64,000 nucleotides of DNA, taken from assembly GCF_003368325.1 (NCBI RefSeq), contig NZ_CP031467.1:3038001-3102000 (forward strand), written 5' to 3'. Below the pieces are notes generated by a model. That model was not told where the DNA came from and did no database searches. It worked only from the letters and a program-made list of their open reading frames with translations. The DNA comes from Paraburkholderia caffeinilytica. GTDB taxonomy: Bacteria > Pseudomonadota > Gammaproteobacteria > Burkholderiales > Burkholderiaceae. Position numbers and translations under genes: made by a program. Positions 47,745 to 55,935 of this stretch are shown one piece after another. Every line of letters begins with the position of its first letter. The stretch's first letter is position 1.

Positions 47745-48363
47745 ATTGCAGAGCGCCCCAGCGCTCGACCGCCGGTTCCGCCGACGCCCACTTCCAGCCC
47801 TTGTCCTGCCGGCATGCGCTCGCGGTGTACCAGTCTTCGTGCGCGTTCGGGCCGTCGCCGTCCTGAACCGAGAACACGAATTCCTTGCACAGTGCGAGTG
47901 CCGAGCTGAACGCTCGCGTCACACGCACCTGGCCGTGGCCGTTCTCGATTGGGAGCGTGTGCTTGACCGCCCAGGGCCGCGTCTCGCCGACCGGCATCGC
48001 CCCTGCCAACGCGGCGATCATGTTTTGCTGATCGGTGTGCATGATGCGCATATAGCGGCCGACGGCTTCGTCGGTTGCGGCCTGCACGGCGATCCCGACG
48101 CCGATCCCGACCGCCGGATTCGAGGTCACGAGGCCTGACGCGACGCCGGCTGCAGCACCGCTCGCCGCGCCGACCGACGAGCAGCCGCTCGTCAGCAGGC
48201 TGGCGCCGACGCAGAGCGCGCCGGCCAGCACGAGCCGCAGCCGGTTGCCGGAGCGCTCCGCAGCAGGCATGCGCGGAATCAGGGCGGTACGCGCGCCATC
48301 GACGAGCGACAACTCGGACGGCGTGTCTTCATTCCGGAGAGGTGGACGCGACAGCGCTTTCAT
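47743..48363 (-). CDS. Putative lipoprotein, tandem paralogue 2
   Basis: A 206-residue protein with a late hydrophobic segment and lipobox-like LTSGC (about residues 56-60), after a long polar N-terminus. Gly/Ala-rich GAASGAAAGVASGLVTSNPAVGIGVGIAV follows, then VGETRPWAVKHTLPIENGHGQVRVTRAFSS and the end KWASAEPAVERWGALQ. Its ATG overlaps the stop of the upstream paralogue (ATGA). Both proteins share order and ending, so they arose by tandem duplication. Function unknown; presumably envelope-associated. Confidence 0.75.
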   Translation of the reverse strand: MKALSRPPLRNEDTPSELSLVDGARTALIPRMPAAERSGNRLRLVLAGALCVGASLLTSGCSSVGAASGAAAGVASGLVTSNPAVGIGVGIAVQAATDEAVGRYMRIMHTDQQNMIAALAGAMPVGETRPWAVKHTLPIENGHGQVRVTRAFSSALALCKEFVFSVQDGDGPNAHEDWYTASACRQDKGWKWASAEPAVERWGALQ

Positions 48364-48956
48364 TGTAGCGCGCCCCAGCGTTCGGTAGCGGGTTCCGCCG
48401 ACGCCCATTTCCAGTTGTCGCCATCGCGGCAGATCGACGCGACGTAGAACGCGCTGCTCGCCGGCACATTCTTGGTAGCGGTTTGATCGACCGAGAAGAC
48501 GATCTCCTTGCAGTCGAGCGCGCCGGCGCTGATCGTGCGGCTGACCGTGACGCGGCCGTGTTCGTCGTCTTCGATCGGCATCGAGTGGGTCACGCTCCAC
48601 GGTGCGATCGCGCCGACTTCGAGCGGTCCGGCGATTTTGGCAATGCCGTCCTGCGTATTCTTGTGAACCACGCGCTCGGAGTACTGCACGCCGGCACGGG
48701 CTGCGGCCACTGCGCCGAGACCGATGCCGGTGGCGACTGCCGCATTGCTGGTGATCTTGGCCGCGAGCGCGGCGCCCGCGATGCCGGCGCCGGCGGTGGC
48801 GCCTTCCGTGTAGAGCGAGCTACAGCCGCTCAACGCCGACGTGATCGCCACGGCCAACGCGACGAGCGCTGTTGTATTCGGACGTTCGCGTGTTGCCGCT
48901 TTGGACGCGCTGGTTGTTCGTTTTGCCCATTCGACCCGCACCATACTTTTTTGCAT
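48360..48956 (-). CDS. Putative lipoprotein, tandem paralogue 1
   Basis: A 198-residue paralogue of the following gene: hydrophobic segment TALVALAVAITSALSGC with lipobox cysteine near residue 45, a Gly/Ala-rich stretch, then VGAIAPWSVTHSMPIEDDEHGRVTVSRTISAGALDCKEIVFSVD and the ending KWASAEPATERWGALQ. The start ATG at 48956 is preceded by AGGGAA; an ATG 12 bases on is possible. I do not recognise the family by name. Confidence 0.75.
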   Translation of the reverse strand: MQKSMVRVEWAKRTTSASKAATRERPNTTALVALAVAITSALSGCSSLYTEGATAGAGIAGAALAAKITSNAAVATGIGLGAVAAARAGVQYSERVVHKNTQDGIAKIAGPLEVGAIAPWSVTHSMPIEDDEHGRVTVSRTISAGALDCKEIVFSVDQTATKNVPASSAFYVASICRDGDNWKWASAEPATERWGALQ

Positions 48957-49304
48957 TTCCCTGTCCCTGCTCGTGCAAATGCCTTTCGCTCACGCACCGT
49001 TCACATGTGTTTCGAGTGTGTCGACGGTGCGTGCGCGAAAAGCACGTCTTCCTTATCGTTGCGCCATGCGCTGCCGCATTTTGCAGGATGCCATTTGTAA
49101 TTGGCAGTGGGAAAGTGCAAGCAATTGCAAAAGATGGTGCGAGTCAAATCGGTTTCTGGTGAGAGCAAACCGATTTGATTGGTTATGCGAAGGGATTAAT
49201 TGTGAGATGACAGGCGCGCGAAACCTGCTGTTTCGGCAGAGAGGGTGAATGCACGACACGCGCAGAAGAAGGACGCAAAAAGCAGACGGCGCGCATACTG
49301 AAAA
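48957..49304. other. Intergenic region, no gene
   Basis: About 350 nt between the lipoprotein pair and the simple repeats. Frames on both strands are open here but have no family sequence or ribosome sites. The part around 49080-49190 is less GC-rich and should contain the lipoprotein promoter. Confidence 0.4.
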
Positions 49305-49378
49305 CTCACGCTCACGCTCACGCTCACGCTCACGCTCACGCTCAACCAACCAAACAAACAAACAAACAAACAAACAAA
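49305..49378. repeat. Two adjacent simple-sequence repeats: (CTCACG)6 and (CAAA)7
   Basis: Six perfect CTCACG units (about 49305-49340) are followed after a short spacer by seven CAAA units (about 49351-49378). They lie 22 nt beyond the stop of the sigma-54 activator gene. Such tracts change length by slippage, but here they lie outside any recognised coding frame. Confidence 0.85.
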
Positions 49379-49400
49379 CCGCGTGAGCCCCCGGTACGCC

Positions 49401-50462
49401 TTATTGCTCGTTTTCTTCGTCCGGGCCTTCTTCGCCGCCGTATGCGCTCAAACGGTTGTAAAGCGTTTTCAGACTCACGCCGAGCGCTTTGGCCGCACGC
49501 CGTTTGTCGCCGCCGCAATACTTGAGCGTGCCGAGAATGATCTGCCTTTGCGCATCGGCGAGCGGCGTGCCGATCCACACGCTCATCGCATCGCCCTGCG
49601 TGACGGGCTTTTTCACACGCGATGCGAGGTGCGGATGCGGCAACTCGACCGTCTTCTCCGCGAGAATGAACGCGCGATATACCGCGTTCTTCAACTCGCG
49701 CACGTTGCCCGGCCACGACCAGGTCCGCAGGGTTTCGATCGACCGTTTGCTGAAGCTCTTGCTCGCGTTTTCCTGCTGATTCAGCAAGGCGAGGAAGTGT
49801 TGAGCGAGCAGTTCGCGATCGTTCTCGCGTTCGCGCAACGGCGGCGCGCGCAACGGGAAAACCGCGAGCCGGTACATCAGGTCTTCACGCAGGCCGTTTT
49901 CCTTTACCGCCACCGCGGGGTCGCGATTCGTCGCCGCGATCACGCGTACGTTACCGCTAATCAGTTCGTTGCCGCCGACCCGAAAAAACGTGCCGGTTTC
50001 GAGCGCGCGCAAGAGCTTGACCTGGCGCACCGGCGCCATTTCCGTGATTTCGTCGAGAAACAGCGTGCCGCCGTTCGCATGCTCGAAGTAGCCGATGCGG
50101 CCCTGGACCGCGCCGGTGAAGCTGCCCTTTTCGTGGCCGAACAATTCGGCTTCGATGAGTTCGTCCGGAATCGCGCCGCAGTTCACGGCGACGAACGGTG
50201 CGTCCTTGCGGCTGCTTTGATCGTGAATCGTGCGGGCGATCAGCTCCTTGCCCGTGCCGGATTCGCCGATGATCAGCGCGGTCGCGTCCGTGCTGGCGAC
50301 GCGTTCGATCTGTTCGTAAAGATCGAGCATCACCGGCGACGAGCCATACAGCAGCCCGTACGATTTCAGTCCCGCGACGCCGTCCGCGACGCGCTGCTTC
50401 GTCTGTGCCGACGCATTGCCGCCGGCGGAGACGGTGGGCGAGTCCAGATCGATTGACGCCAT
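49401..50462 (-). CDS. Sigma-54-dependent activator without receiver domain
   Basis: A 353-residue AAA+ enhancer-binding protein. Walker A GESGTGKE, the sigma-54-contacting loop as GSFTGA (usually GAFTGA), Walker B GTLFLDEITEM, the arginine region VIAATNRD, and a C-terminal Fis-type helix-turn-helix (CGGDKRRAAKALGVSLKTLYNRL). There is no N-terminal sensory domain beyond about 35 residues, so control is probably by expression or by a partner, as in HrpR/S or PspF. The ATG at 50462 has AGGA upstream. It is divergent from a DUF883 gene with a sigma-54 promoter. Confidence 0.93.
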   Translation of the reverse strand: MASIDLDSPTVSAGGNASAQTKQRVADGVAGLKSYGLLYGSSPVMLDLYEQIERVASTDATALIIGESGTGKELIARTIHDQSSRKDAPFVAVNCGAIPDELIEAELFGHEKGSFTGAVQGRIGYFEHANGGTLFLDEITEMAPVRQVKLLRALETGTFFRVGGNELISGNVRVIAATNRDPAVAVKENGLREDLMYRLAVFPLRAPPLRERENDRELLAQHFLALLNQQENASKSFSKRSIETLRTWSWPGNVRELKNAVYRAFILAEKTVELPHPHLASRVKKPVTQGDAMSVWIGTPLADAQRQIILGTLKYCGGDKRRAAKALGVSLKTLYNRLSAYGGEEGPDEENEQ

Positions 50463-50520
50463 AGACGGGGTCCTGTGCAAATGGGGTTCGGTGTTGCGGC
50501 GCAGGCTTTGAAGCAAGACG

Positions 50521-50532
50521 GACCGTACGGTC
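50521..50532. promoter_or_regulatory. Perfect palindrome, candidate activator site
   Basis: GACCGTACGGTC lies about 60 bp from the activator start and about 150 bp upstream of the sigma-54 promoter of the divergent gene, a usual distance for an enhancer element. A related half-site (GACGGTC) lies near 50589. Confidence 0.4.
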
Positions 50533-50673
50533 ACTATCTCACAGAAATCCGATTTAACCACTTTGGCGCCGCTTGCGGCAATCCATGTGACGGTCGGCGA
50601 AATAGTCCGGCACACCACCGGTCGAAAGTGCCTGAGCCCCGTGTCGGTATCGAATGGGAGCGGCAAATTTACC

Positions 50674-50689
50674 GGGCACGGCGGTTGCG
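50674..50689 (+). promoter_or_regulatory. Sigma-54 (-24/-12) promoter before DUF883 gene
   Basis: GGGCACG-GCGG-TTGCG matches TGGCAYR-N4-TTGCW at all core positions. Transcription would start near 50700, leaving a leader of about 118 nt before the DUF883 gene. A gene for a sigma-54 activator lies directly upstream in the opposite direction. Confidence 0.7.
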
Positions 50690-50817
50690 CCGGGCATCCG
50701 ATATGCGTGCGTTTTGAGCGTCTCTGTTCGAAGCGCGCCGGCGGCGGATGCGGCTCTCCGATTGTCCGCGACATGCCGGAAACAGGATGCGAACACCGAA
50801 TTCGGAAGGAGTGAATG

Positions 50818-51135
50818 ATGACTGACACGACGCAACAGTTAGCACTCGGTAGGCGGAAAATTGTCGAAGATCTTAGGGTGCTGCTGACAGACTCGGAAGA
50901 GATGCTTCGGCTTGCCGCCAACGTGCCGGGCGAAGGCGTCGATGCGTTACGCGAGCGGCTGGGGGCGCATGTCGAAACCCTGCAATCGGCGCTCGGCGAT
51001 GCGCAGCAGAACGCACAGCGGCGTTACCGGGCTGCGGCCGTCAATACTGAACGCTATGTGCGGCGCAACCCGTGGCGCTCGATCGGTATTGCCGCGGGTA
51101 CCGGCTTCCTGCTTGGCGTCCTCAGCAGGCGCTAA
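50818..51135 (+). CDS. DUF883 (YqjD/ElaB-like) membrane-anchored protein
   Basis: A 105-residue protein: helical, coiled-coil-prone N-terminus (IVEDLRVLLTDSEEMLRLAAN, LRERLGAHVETLQSALGDAQ) and a C-terminal membrane segment RRNPWRSIGIAAGTGFLLGVLSRR, the hallmark of the YqjD/ElaB family. E. coli YqjD is inner-membrane, binds ribosomes and is induced in stationary phase under RpoS. Here a sigma-54 promoter precedes it. AAGGAG at 50806-50811 fits the second of two tandem ATGs best. Confidence 0.9.
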   Translation: MTDTTQQLALGRRKIVEDLRVLLTDSEEMLRLAANVPGEGVDALRERLGAHVETLQSALGDAQQNAQRRYRAAAVNTERYVRRNPWRSIGIAAGTGFLLGVLSRR

Positions 51136-51183
51136 CGCGCAGTGCCCGACGCTGATCCGTTTGACGATGACAAGGAGTCCACG

Positions 51184-51456
51184 ATGGCACGACCCAAAAT
51201 TGGCTTCTTCGGCGCGCTGGTGGCCCTCGGCGGGTTTCTGGCCGTGCGCCACCTGCAGCGAAACCGTGCCGCGCAGGTTTCTGCCGCGCGTGACCTGAGC
51301 CGCTGGGAAGGCGAGGGTGGAGCGGAGGCGCCGGCTGCGTCGTCCGGCAGCGTGACGGCGGGCGCCGGCCTGTCCACGCCACATACCGCGCATGGCGCAA
51401 ATGGCCCGGTGCGTTCGAATGGCAAAGACGGCGCCTGGCCGTTCCCGCGCGGTTGA
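51184..51456 (+). CDS. Small membrane protein downstream of DUF883
   Basis: A 90-residue protein: MARPKIGFFGALVALGGFLAVRHLQRNRAA forms one N-terminal membrane helix, followed by a low-complexity Ser/Gly/Ala-rich tail. AAGGAG eight bases before the ATG at 51184 supports this start. It lies 48 nt after the DUF883 gene, in the same presumed sigma-54 transcript. No family recognised. Confidence 0.7.
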   Translation: MARPKIGFFGALVALGGFLAVRHLQRNRAAQVSAARDLSRWEGEGGAEAPAASSGSVTAGAGLSTPHTAHGANGPVRSNGKDGAWPFPRG

Positions 51457-51528
51457 GGATCGGAACCAGCGCCTTGCGTGCGCGGCCGCGCCGGTGTGCC
51501 GTTTCTGCGAACGGCACCTGGCGCACAT

Positions 51529-51558
51529 GACAAATTTGTCTCGATAAAGCCGTATAAT
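51529..51558 (+). promoter_or_regulatory. Palindrome and -10 box upstream of response regulator
   Basis: GACAAATTTGTC (51529-51540) is a perfect 12-bp palindrome; a consensus TATAAT follows at about 51553. The palindrome covers where a -35 box would be. This may be a regulated sigma-70 promoter for the gene at 51770, giving a leader of some 200 nt. Confidence 0.4.
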
Positions 51559-51769
51559 GGGTAAATAGGCAACAATATCGTGCTTTTTTGGGGTTTTGCC
51601 CAATCGATTGTTGCGGCATTGAGTCAAGTCGGAGTCATGGCGCGGCTACGGAACGTTAGCGTGTGCTCACATCCGAGTGCGCATACGGCGCGATGGCATG
51701 CTGCCGGCCGGCTTCCCGTCATGCGGTTTTGCATGTCCCCTATTCACGCTTTCTGGCTTTCGAGACGCG

Positions 51770-53170
51770 ATGCCACACGTACTGATTGTCGATGACGATG
51801 CCGGTACCCGCGAGGCGCTTTCCGCCATCATCGGGGAAGACGGTCTGACTACCGCCACTGCGGGCGATCTGCGCGAAGCGCGCATTCAACTGGTCCGGCA
51901 GATACCGGACGTCGTGTTTACCGACCTGAAGCTGCCCGACGGCAGCGGAGTCGATCTGTTTGAAGATCTCGATCCGCGCTCCGGCGTGGAGGTGATCGTG
52001 ATTACCGGCCACGCCACGGTGGAGTCGGCGGTCAACGCGTTGAAGATGGGCGCCACCGACTATCTGGTGAAGCCGATCAACATGCAGCGCGTGAAGGCGA
52101 TCCTCTCACGCTTGCCGCGCGCCGGCGACCTGAAGGCGGAAATCGGCACTTTGCGCGGCGAGTTGCGCCGCATGGGCCGCTTTGGGTTGATGCTCGGCAA
52201 TTCGCCGGCTATGCAGGAGGTTTACGACCAGGTCGGCCGCGTTGCGCCGACAGCGGCCTCGGTCATGCTGGTGGGCGAGTCGGGCACCGGCAAGGAAGTC
52301 GCCGCCCAGACGCTGCACCAACTCAGCTTGCGCCGCAAGCACGCGTTCCTCGCGGTGAACTGCGGTGCGATTTCGCCGAACCTGATCGAATCGGAAATGT
52401 TCGGCCACGAGCGCGGCTCGTTCACCGGTGCCGACCGTCAGCACAAAGGTTATTTCGAACGCGCGAATGGCGGCACGCTGTTCCTCGACGAAATCACCGA
52501 AATGCCGACCGAGTTGCAGGTGAAGTTGCTGCGCGTGCTGGAAACGGGCATGTTCATGCGGGTCGGGACGACCAAGGAAATCGAAACGGACGTGCGCCTG
52601 ATTGCGGCCACTAACCGCGATCCTGAGCAGGCGGTGCTGGAGGGCAAGTTGCGGCTCGATTTGTACCACCGGCTGAACGTGTTTCCGATCAGCTTGCCGC
52701 CGCTGCGCGACCGGGGTAAGGACGTCGAGTTGCTGGCGCAGGCGTTTCTCGACGAACTCAACGAGCGTCACAACACGAAGAAGCATTTCCCGGCCGCCGT
52801 GAAGGACATGCTGATGTCGTATCCGTGGCCGGGCAACGTGCGCGAGTTGAAGAACTATGTGCAGCGCGCGCACATCATGTCGGGTTCGGATTCGGACAGT
52901 ACGGCGACGGTGCCGTTGCAGATCACGTTGTCGAAGCCTGCCGCCGGTACGGCAATTACGATTCCGTTTGGCACTTCGCTTGCCGAGGCGGATCGGCAGT
53001 TGATTCTGGCTACGCTCGAGCAATGTGGGGGCGTGAAGACGCGGGCTGCTGAGATTCTTGGGATTAGTTTGAAGACGCTTTATAACCGTCTCGTTGAGTA
53101 TGGGAATGATGCGCGGGATGAGGGTGATGTTGCTGATGAGTCGCCCGCTTTGGGGGGGGCTGGGGGGTGA
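51770..53170 (+). CDS. NtrC-family sigma-54 response regulator (orphan)
   Basis: A 466-residue regulator. The receiver domain has DDD at 8-10 and phospho-acceptor Asp52 (VVFTDLKLPDGSG) with Lys in YLVKPINMQ. The AAA+ domain has Walker A GESGTGKE, the GSFTGA loop and GGTLFLDEITEM; a Fis helix-turn-helix ends the protein (CGGVKTRAAEILGISLKTLYNRL). No kinase gene is adjacent. The last codons run through G8 and G6 tracts (53152-53167). The ATG at 51770 begins the receiver domain; the frame is open further upstream. It lies near four sigma-54 promoters and is a candidate activator of them. Confidence 0.94.
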   Translation: MPHVLIVDDDAGTREALSAIIGEDGLTTATAGDLREARIQLVRQIPDVVFTDLKLPDGSGVDLFEDLDPRSGVEVIVITGHATVESAVNALKMGATDYLVKPINMQRVKAILSRLPRAGDLKAEIGTLRGELRRMGRFGLMLGNSPAMQEVYDQVGRVAPTAASVMLVGESGTGKEVAAQTLHQLSLRRKHAFLAVNCGAISPNLIESEMFGHERGSFTGADRQHKGYFERANGGTLFLDEITEMPTELQVKLLRVLETGMFMRVGTTKEIETDVRLIAATNRDPEQAVLEGKLRLDLYHRLNVFPISLPPLRDRGKDVELLAQAFLDELNERHNTKKHFPAAVKDMLMSYPWPGNVRELKNYVQRAHIMSGSDSDSTATVPLQITLSKPAAGTAITIPFGTSLAEADRQLILATLEQCGGVKTRAAEILGISLKTLYNRLVEYGNDARDEGDVADESPALGGAGG

Positions 53171-53252
53171 GGTTGTTTTTTTGCCTTTGGCGGTGAGTGT
53201 TTGTTTGTGTTTCTGCGTTTTGTGCTTTTCCTTGAATTGTTAGTGGTCTATT

Positions 53253-53530
53253 AGTGTTCGCCCCTGTGCGGGGCAGGCACCTACTTTTCTTTGCCGGCTG
53301 CAAAGAAAAAGTAGGCAAAAGAAAGCAGCTCAAACCACTGATGCTAAGTGGGCACCGTAGTTTGCAACGGGTAGTGGTGCATCTGGAATCCGTGTTCGCG
53401 CACCTCCATTCGCGTGTGACATGGGGCTCATCAGTTCCCACTCCGCACTACGTGCGTCGCGGACGGGTCTGCATGGGAAACCAGTGGCTTCGGTTGGGTG
53501 TGGTGGAGCCATCGGCTTCGCCTCGGTGAG
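53253..53530. repeat. Probable dispersed Burkholderiales intergenic repeat
   Basis: Begins with CCTACTTTTCTTTGC-CGGCT-GCAAAGAAAAAGTAGG (53280-53315), a large near-perfect hairpin, then GCAAAAGAAAGCAGCTCAAACC. I recall this sequence as recurring between genes in Paraburkholderia and Burkholderia genomes; within this window it occurs once. No protein-coding frame is credible across it. Confidence 0.5.
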
Positions 53531-53609
53531 GCGCTGAAGCGACAGTCGCGGCGCTGCGCGCGCCGAAGCGTACTTCATCAATCAGCTGGCGGTTCTTCTG
53601 CGTTCGATT

Positions 53610-53625
53610 CGGCATGGGCTTTGCT
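53610..53625 (+). promoter_or_regulatory. Sigma-54 (-24/-12) promoter before proline-rich gene
   Basis: CGGCATG-GGCT-TTGCT fits TGGCAYR-N4-TTGCW. Transcription would begin near 53636, about 20 nt before the ATG at 53657, leaving just room for the ribosome site GAGG at about 53646. Confidence 0.6.
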
Positions 53626-53656
53626 CGATTCGATGGAACCCGAACGAGGTGCCGAC

Positions 53657-53887
53657 ATGCTGGAATACGCCACCGTTTCTTCGCTTCCTCTTCCGATGCA
53701 CGCTCATCGCCCTGAACCGATCGAGCCGCCGTCGCCGGATCCGGGCGAGCCCGATACGATTCCAAGTCCGACTCCGGATCCCGTCGAACCGGTTGCGCCG
53801 CCGATCGGCGATCCACCGCCGCAGCCCACGCAAACGCCACAAGCCTGTCGGCGTCAGCCGTCGCGTGCCGCCAGCATGCAACTCTGA
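53657..53887 (+). CDS. Proline-rich microprotein
   Basis: A 76-residue protein, MLEYATVSSLPLPMHAHRPEP..., whose middle is built from Pro-Glu-Pro, Pro-Asp-Pro and Pro-Pro units and must be disordered. No signal peptide or membrane segment. Support for its being real: GAGG seven bases before the ATG, and a sigma-54 promoter whose start point falls about 20 nt upstream, excluding earlier ATGs. Function unknown. It could also be non-coding. Confidence 0.5.
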   Translation: MLEYATVSSLPLPMHAHRPEPIEPPSPDPGEPDTIPSPTPDPVEPVAPPIGDPPPQPTQTPQACRRQPSRAASMQL

Positions 53888-54040
53888 CCCGTTCCGTACG
53901 CTGCACCACAGTTCGGCGCAGCGAATTTATGTACTTGTTACAAAGACGGCGCATCTTTTACCGGCAAATTACCGTCGTGACCCCTACACTGAATTGACGC
54001 CGCTCCCGATCGCGGCGGGCTTCCCCTGGAGGCATCGATC

Positions 54041-54250
54041 ATGAGACACCCAGCACTGCGACGTTCCGCGCGCCACTCGAAGCGCGATTCCCGGCCAGGC
54101 AGCAAGAGCGGCCCGCCGGAGTCGCCGGACCCGGCCGCGCAGAACCGCATCGCGCCCAACGCCCCGCCAGACGGCGAGCACAACCAAGGGGGCGTGCGAC
54201 GGGAAGGACTGGAGTACCAGCGCGATCTCGGCTCGGAACAGGACGCCTGA
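54041..54250 (+). CDS. Small hydrophilic protein of unknown function
   Basis: A 69-residue, highly charged protein (MRHPALRRSARHSKRDSRPG..., ...REGLEYQRDLGSEQDA), probably disordered. GGAGG stands nine bases before the ATG. It lies between the proline-rich gene and otsA. No domain recognised; coding status is moderate because evidence is only the ribosome site and frame. Confidence 0.42.
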   Translation: MRHPALRRSARHSKRDSRPGSKSGPPESPDPAAQNRIAPNAPPDGEHNQGGVRREGLEYQRDLGSEQDA

Positions 54251-54388
54251 GTCCGTCTGACCATCGTTAAGAAGGGTTCCGGTTTCGTCATACAAAGCAG
54301 AAAAAATTTCTTCGCGTTGCTTCAGCGTCGCGCGTTTCTGCTCGTTTGTCACATTTACATACATTTTTATTTCCAGCATCTCGTAAAA

Positions 54389-54404
54389 CGGCACGCGACT
54401 TGCG
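54389..54404 (+). promoter_or_regulatory. Sigma-54 (-24/-12) promoter before otsA
   Basis: CGGCACG-CGAC-TTGCG has every core base of the consensus. The predicted start is near 54415, about 47 nt before the otsA ATG. No competing sigma-70 promoter is obvious in this AT-richer stretch. Confidence 0.7.
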
Positions 54405-54461
54405 TGCACCTTTTTGGCACATATCCGCATGCAACGAAACTACTGACTAGGTGGAGCACCA

Positions 54462-55889
54462 ATGAGCAGACTGATCGTGGTATCGAATCGTGTGGCGCCG
54501 ACCCAGGAAGGCCGCCCCGCAGCAGGCGGCCTCGCGATCGGCGTGCTGGACGCTTTGAAGGAAACCGGCGGAGTCTGGTTCGGCTGGAGCGGTGAAACGG
54601 TGAGCGAGCCGTCCGCTCCGTTGATCGAAAAGCAGGGCAACGTGACGTATGCGACGGTGGGCCTCACCAAGCGCGACTACGACCAGTACTATCGCGGCTT
54701 CTCCAACGCGACGCTCTGGCCGACGTTCCACTATCGCAACGATTTGTCACGCTACGACCGGCAGGAGTACGCGGGCTACCAGCGCGTCAACGCGGCGCTT
54801 GCCAGGCAGCTCAATGAACTGCTCAAACCCGACGACATCATCTGGGTGCACGACTACCACCTGCTGCCGTTCGCGCGCTGCCTGCGCGAGCTCGGCGTGA
54901 AGAATCCCATCGGCTTCTTCCTGCATATTCCGTTTCCGGTTCCGGAAGTACTCCGTACGATTCCGCCGCACGAGGAACTGGTCAAGGCAATGTGCAGCTA
55001 CGACGTGATCGGTTTCCAGACCGAAGCGGACCGCCAGTCGTTCGTCGACTTCATCGAGCGCGGCCAGCACGGCACCTCGAGCGAAGACGGCATGGTGCAC
55101 GCCTACAATCGTTTCCTGAAAGTGGCCGCGTACCCGATCGGCATCTATCCGGACGCGATCGCCAGGGCCGCCGAGCAGTTCACCGACCGCAAGCCGGTGC
55201 GCAGCCTGCGTGACGGCATGCGCGGGCGCAAGCTGATCATGAGCGTAGACCGGCTCGATTACTCGAAGGGTCTGGTGGAGCGCTTCCAGGCTTTCGAACG
55301 GTTGCTGCTGAATGCACCGGGTTGGCACGGACGCGTGTCGCTGGTGCAGATCGCGCCGCCGACGCGCGCGGATGTGCAGACGTATCAGCGCATTCGTCAG
55401 ACGCTGGAGGGCGAGGCCGGCCGCATCAACGGCCGCTTCGCGCAACTCGACTGGACGCCGATCCAGTACCTGAACCGCAAATACGAGCGCAATCTGCTGA
55501 TGGCGCTGTTCCGTCAATCGCAGGTCGGTTATGTGACGCCGCTGCGCGACGGGATGAACCTGGTCGCGAAAGAGTACGTCGCGTCGCAGGATCCGGCCGA
55601 TCCGGGCGTGCTCGTGTTGTCGCAATTTGCCGGTGCGGCCGAGCAACTGCCGGGGGCGCTGGTCGTCAATCCATTCGATCTGTCACAGATGGCCGAGGCG
55701 CTGGAGCGTGCGCTGTCGATGCCGCTTGCCGAGCGTCAAGCGCGCCACGCGGACATGATGGCGCCGATGCGCGAGAACAATCTGTCGGTCTGGCGCGATA
55801 CGTTCCTGGGCGATCTGCGCAACATCGCGACCGCCTCTTCGGTGACGGCCAAAGCGGTAAAGCTCGCTGACGTGACGGCCTCGTCGTAG
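54462..55889 (+). CDS. otsA: Trehalose-6-phosphate synthase
   Basis: Joins UDP-glucose and glucose-6-phosphate to trehalose-6-phosphate, for osmotic and desiccation protection. The 475-residue GT20 enzyme shows SRLIVVSNRVAPTQEGRPAAGGLAIG, the sugar-binding GWSGE, WVHDYHLLPFA, RLDYSKGLVERFQAFERLL, and DGMNLVAKEYVASQ near the C-terminus. No otsB phosphatase gene is adjacent. A sigma-54 promoter lies just upstream, unusual because otsBA in E. coli depends on RpoS. GGTGGAG before the ATG is a good ribosome site. Confidence 0.97.
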   Translation: MSRLIVVSNRVAPTQEGRPAAGGLAIGVLDALKETGGVWFGWSGETVSEPSAPLIEKQGNVTYATVGLTKRDYDQYYRGFSNATLWPTFHYRNDLSRYDRQEYAGYQRVNAALARQLNELLKPDDIIWVHDYHLLPFARCLRELGVKNPIGFFLHIPFPVPEVLRTIPPHEELVKAMCSYDVIGFQTEADRQSFVDFIERGQHGTSSEDGMVHAYNRFLKVAAYPIGIYPDAIARAAEQFTDRKPVRSLRDGMRGRKLIMSVDRLDYSKGLVERFQAFERLLLNAPGWHGRVSLVQIAPPTRADVQTYQRIRQTLEGEAGRINGRFAQLDWTPIQYLNRKYERNLLMALFRQSQVGYVTPLRDGMNLVAKEYVASQDPADPGVLVLSQFAGAAEQLPGALVVNPFDLSQMAEALERALSMPLAERQARHADMMAPMRENNLSVWRDTFLGDLRNIATASSVTAKAVKLADVTASS

Positions 55890-55935
55890 CCGCATCAACG
55901 GCGGCGCGCGGGTCTTCAGGATCCGCGCGTGCTGG

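Noticed and set aside
49053..49373. Minus-strand frame encoding a run of Glu-Arg repeats
   Set aside because: It is only the translation of the CTCACG tandem repeat; no ribosome site or conserved part.
49305..49378. Considered as a CRISPR array
   Set aside because: Units are 6 and 4 nt without spacers; simple-sequence repeats.
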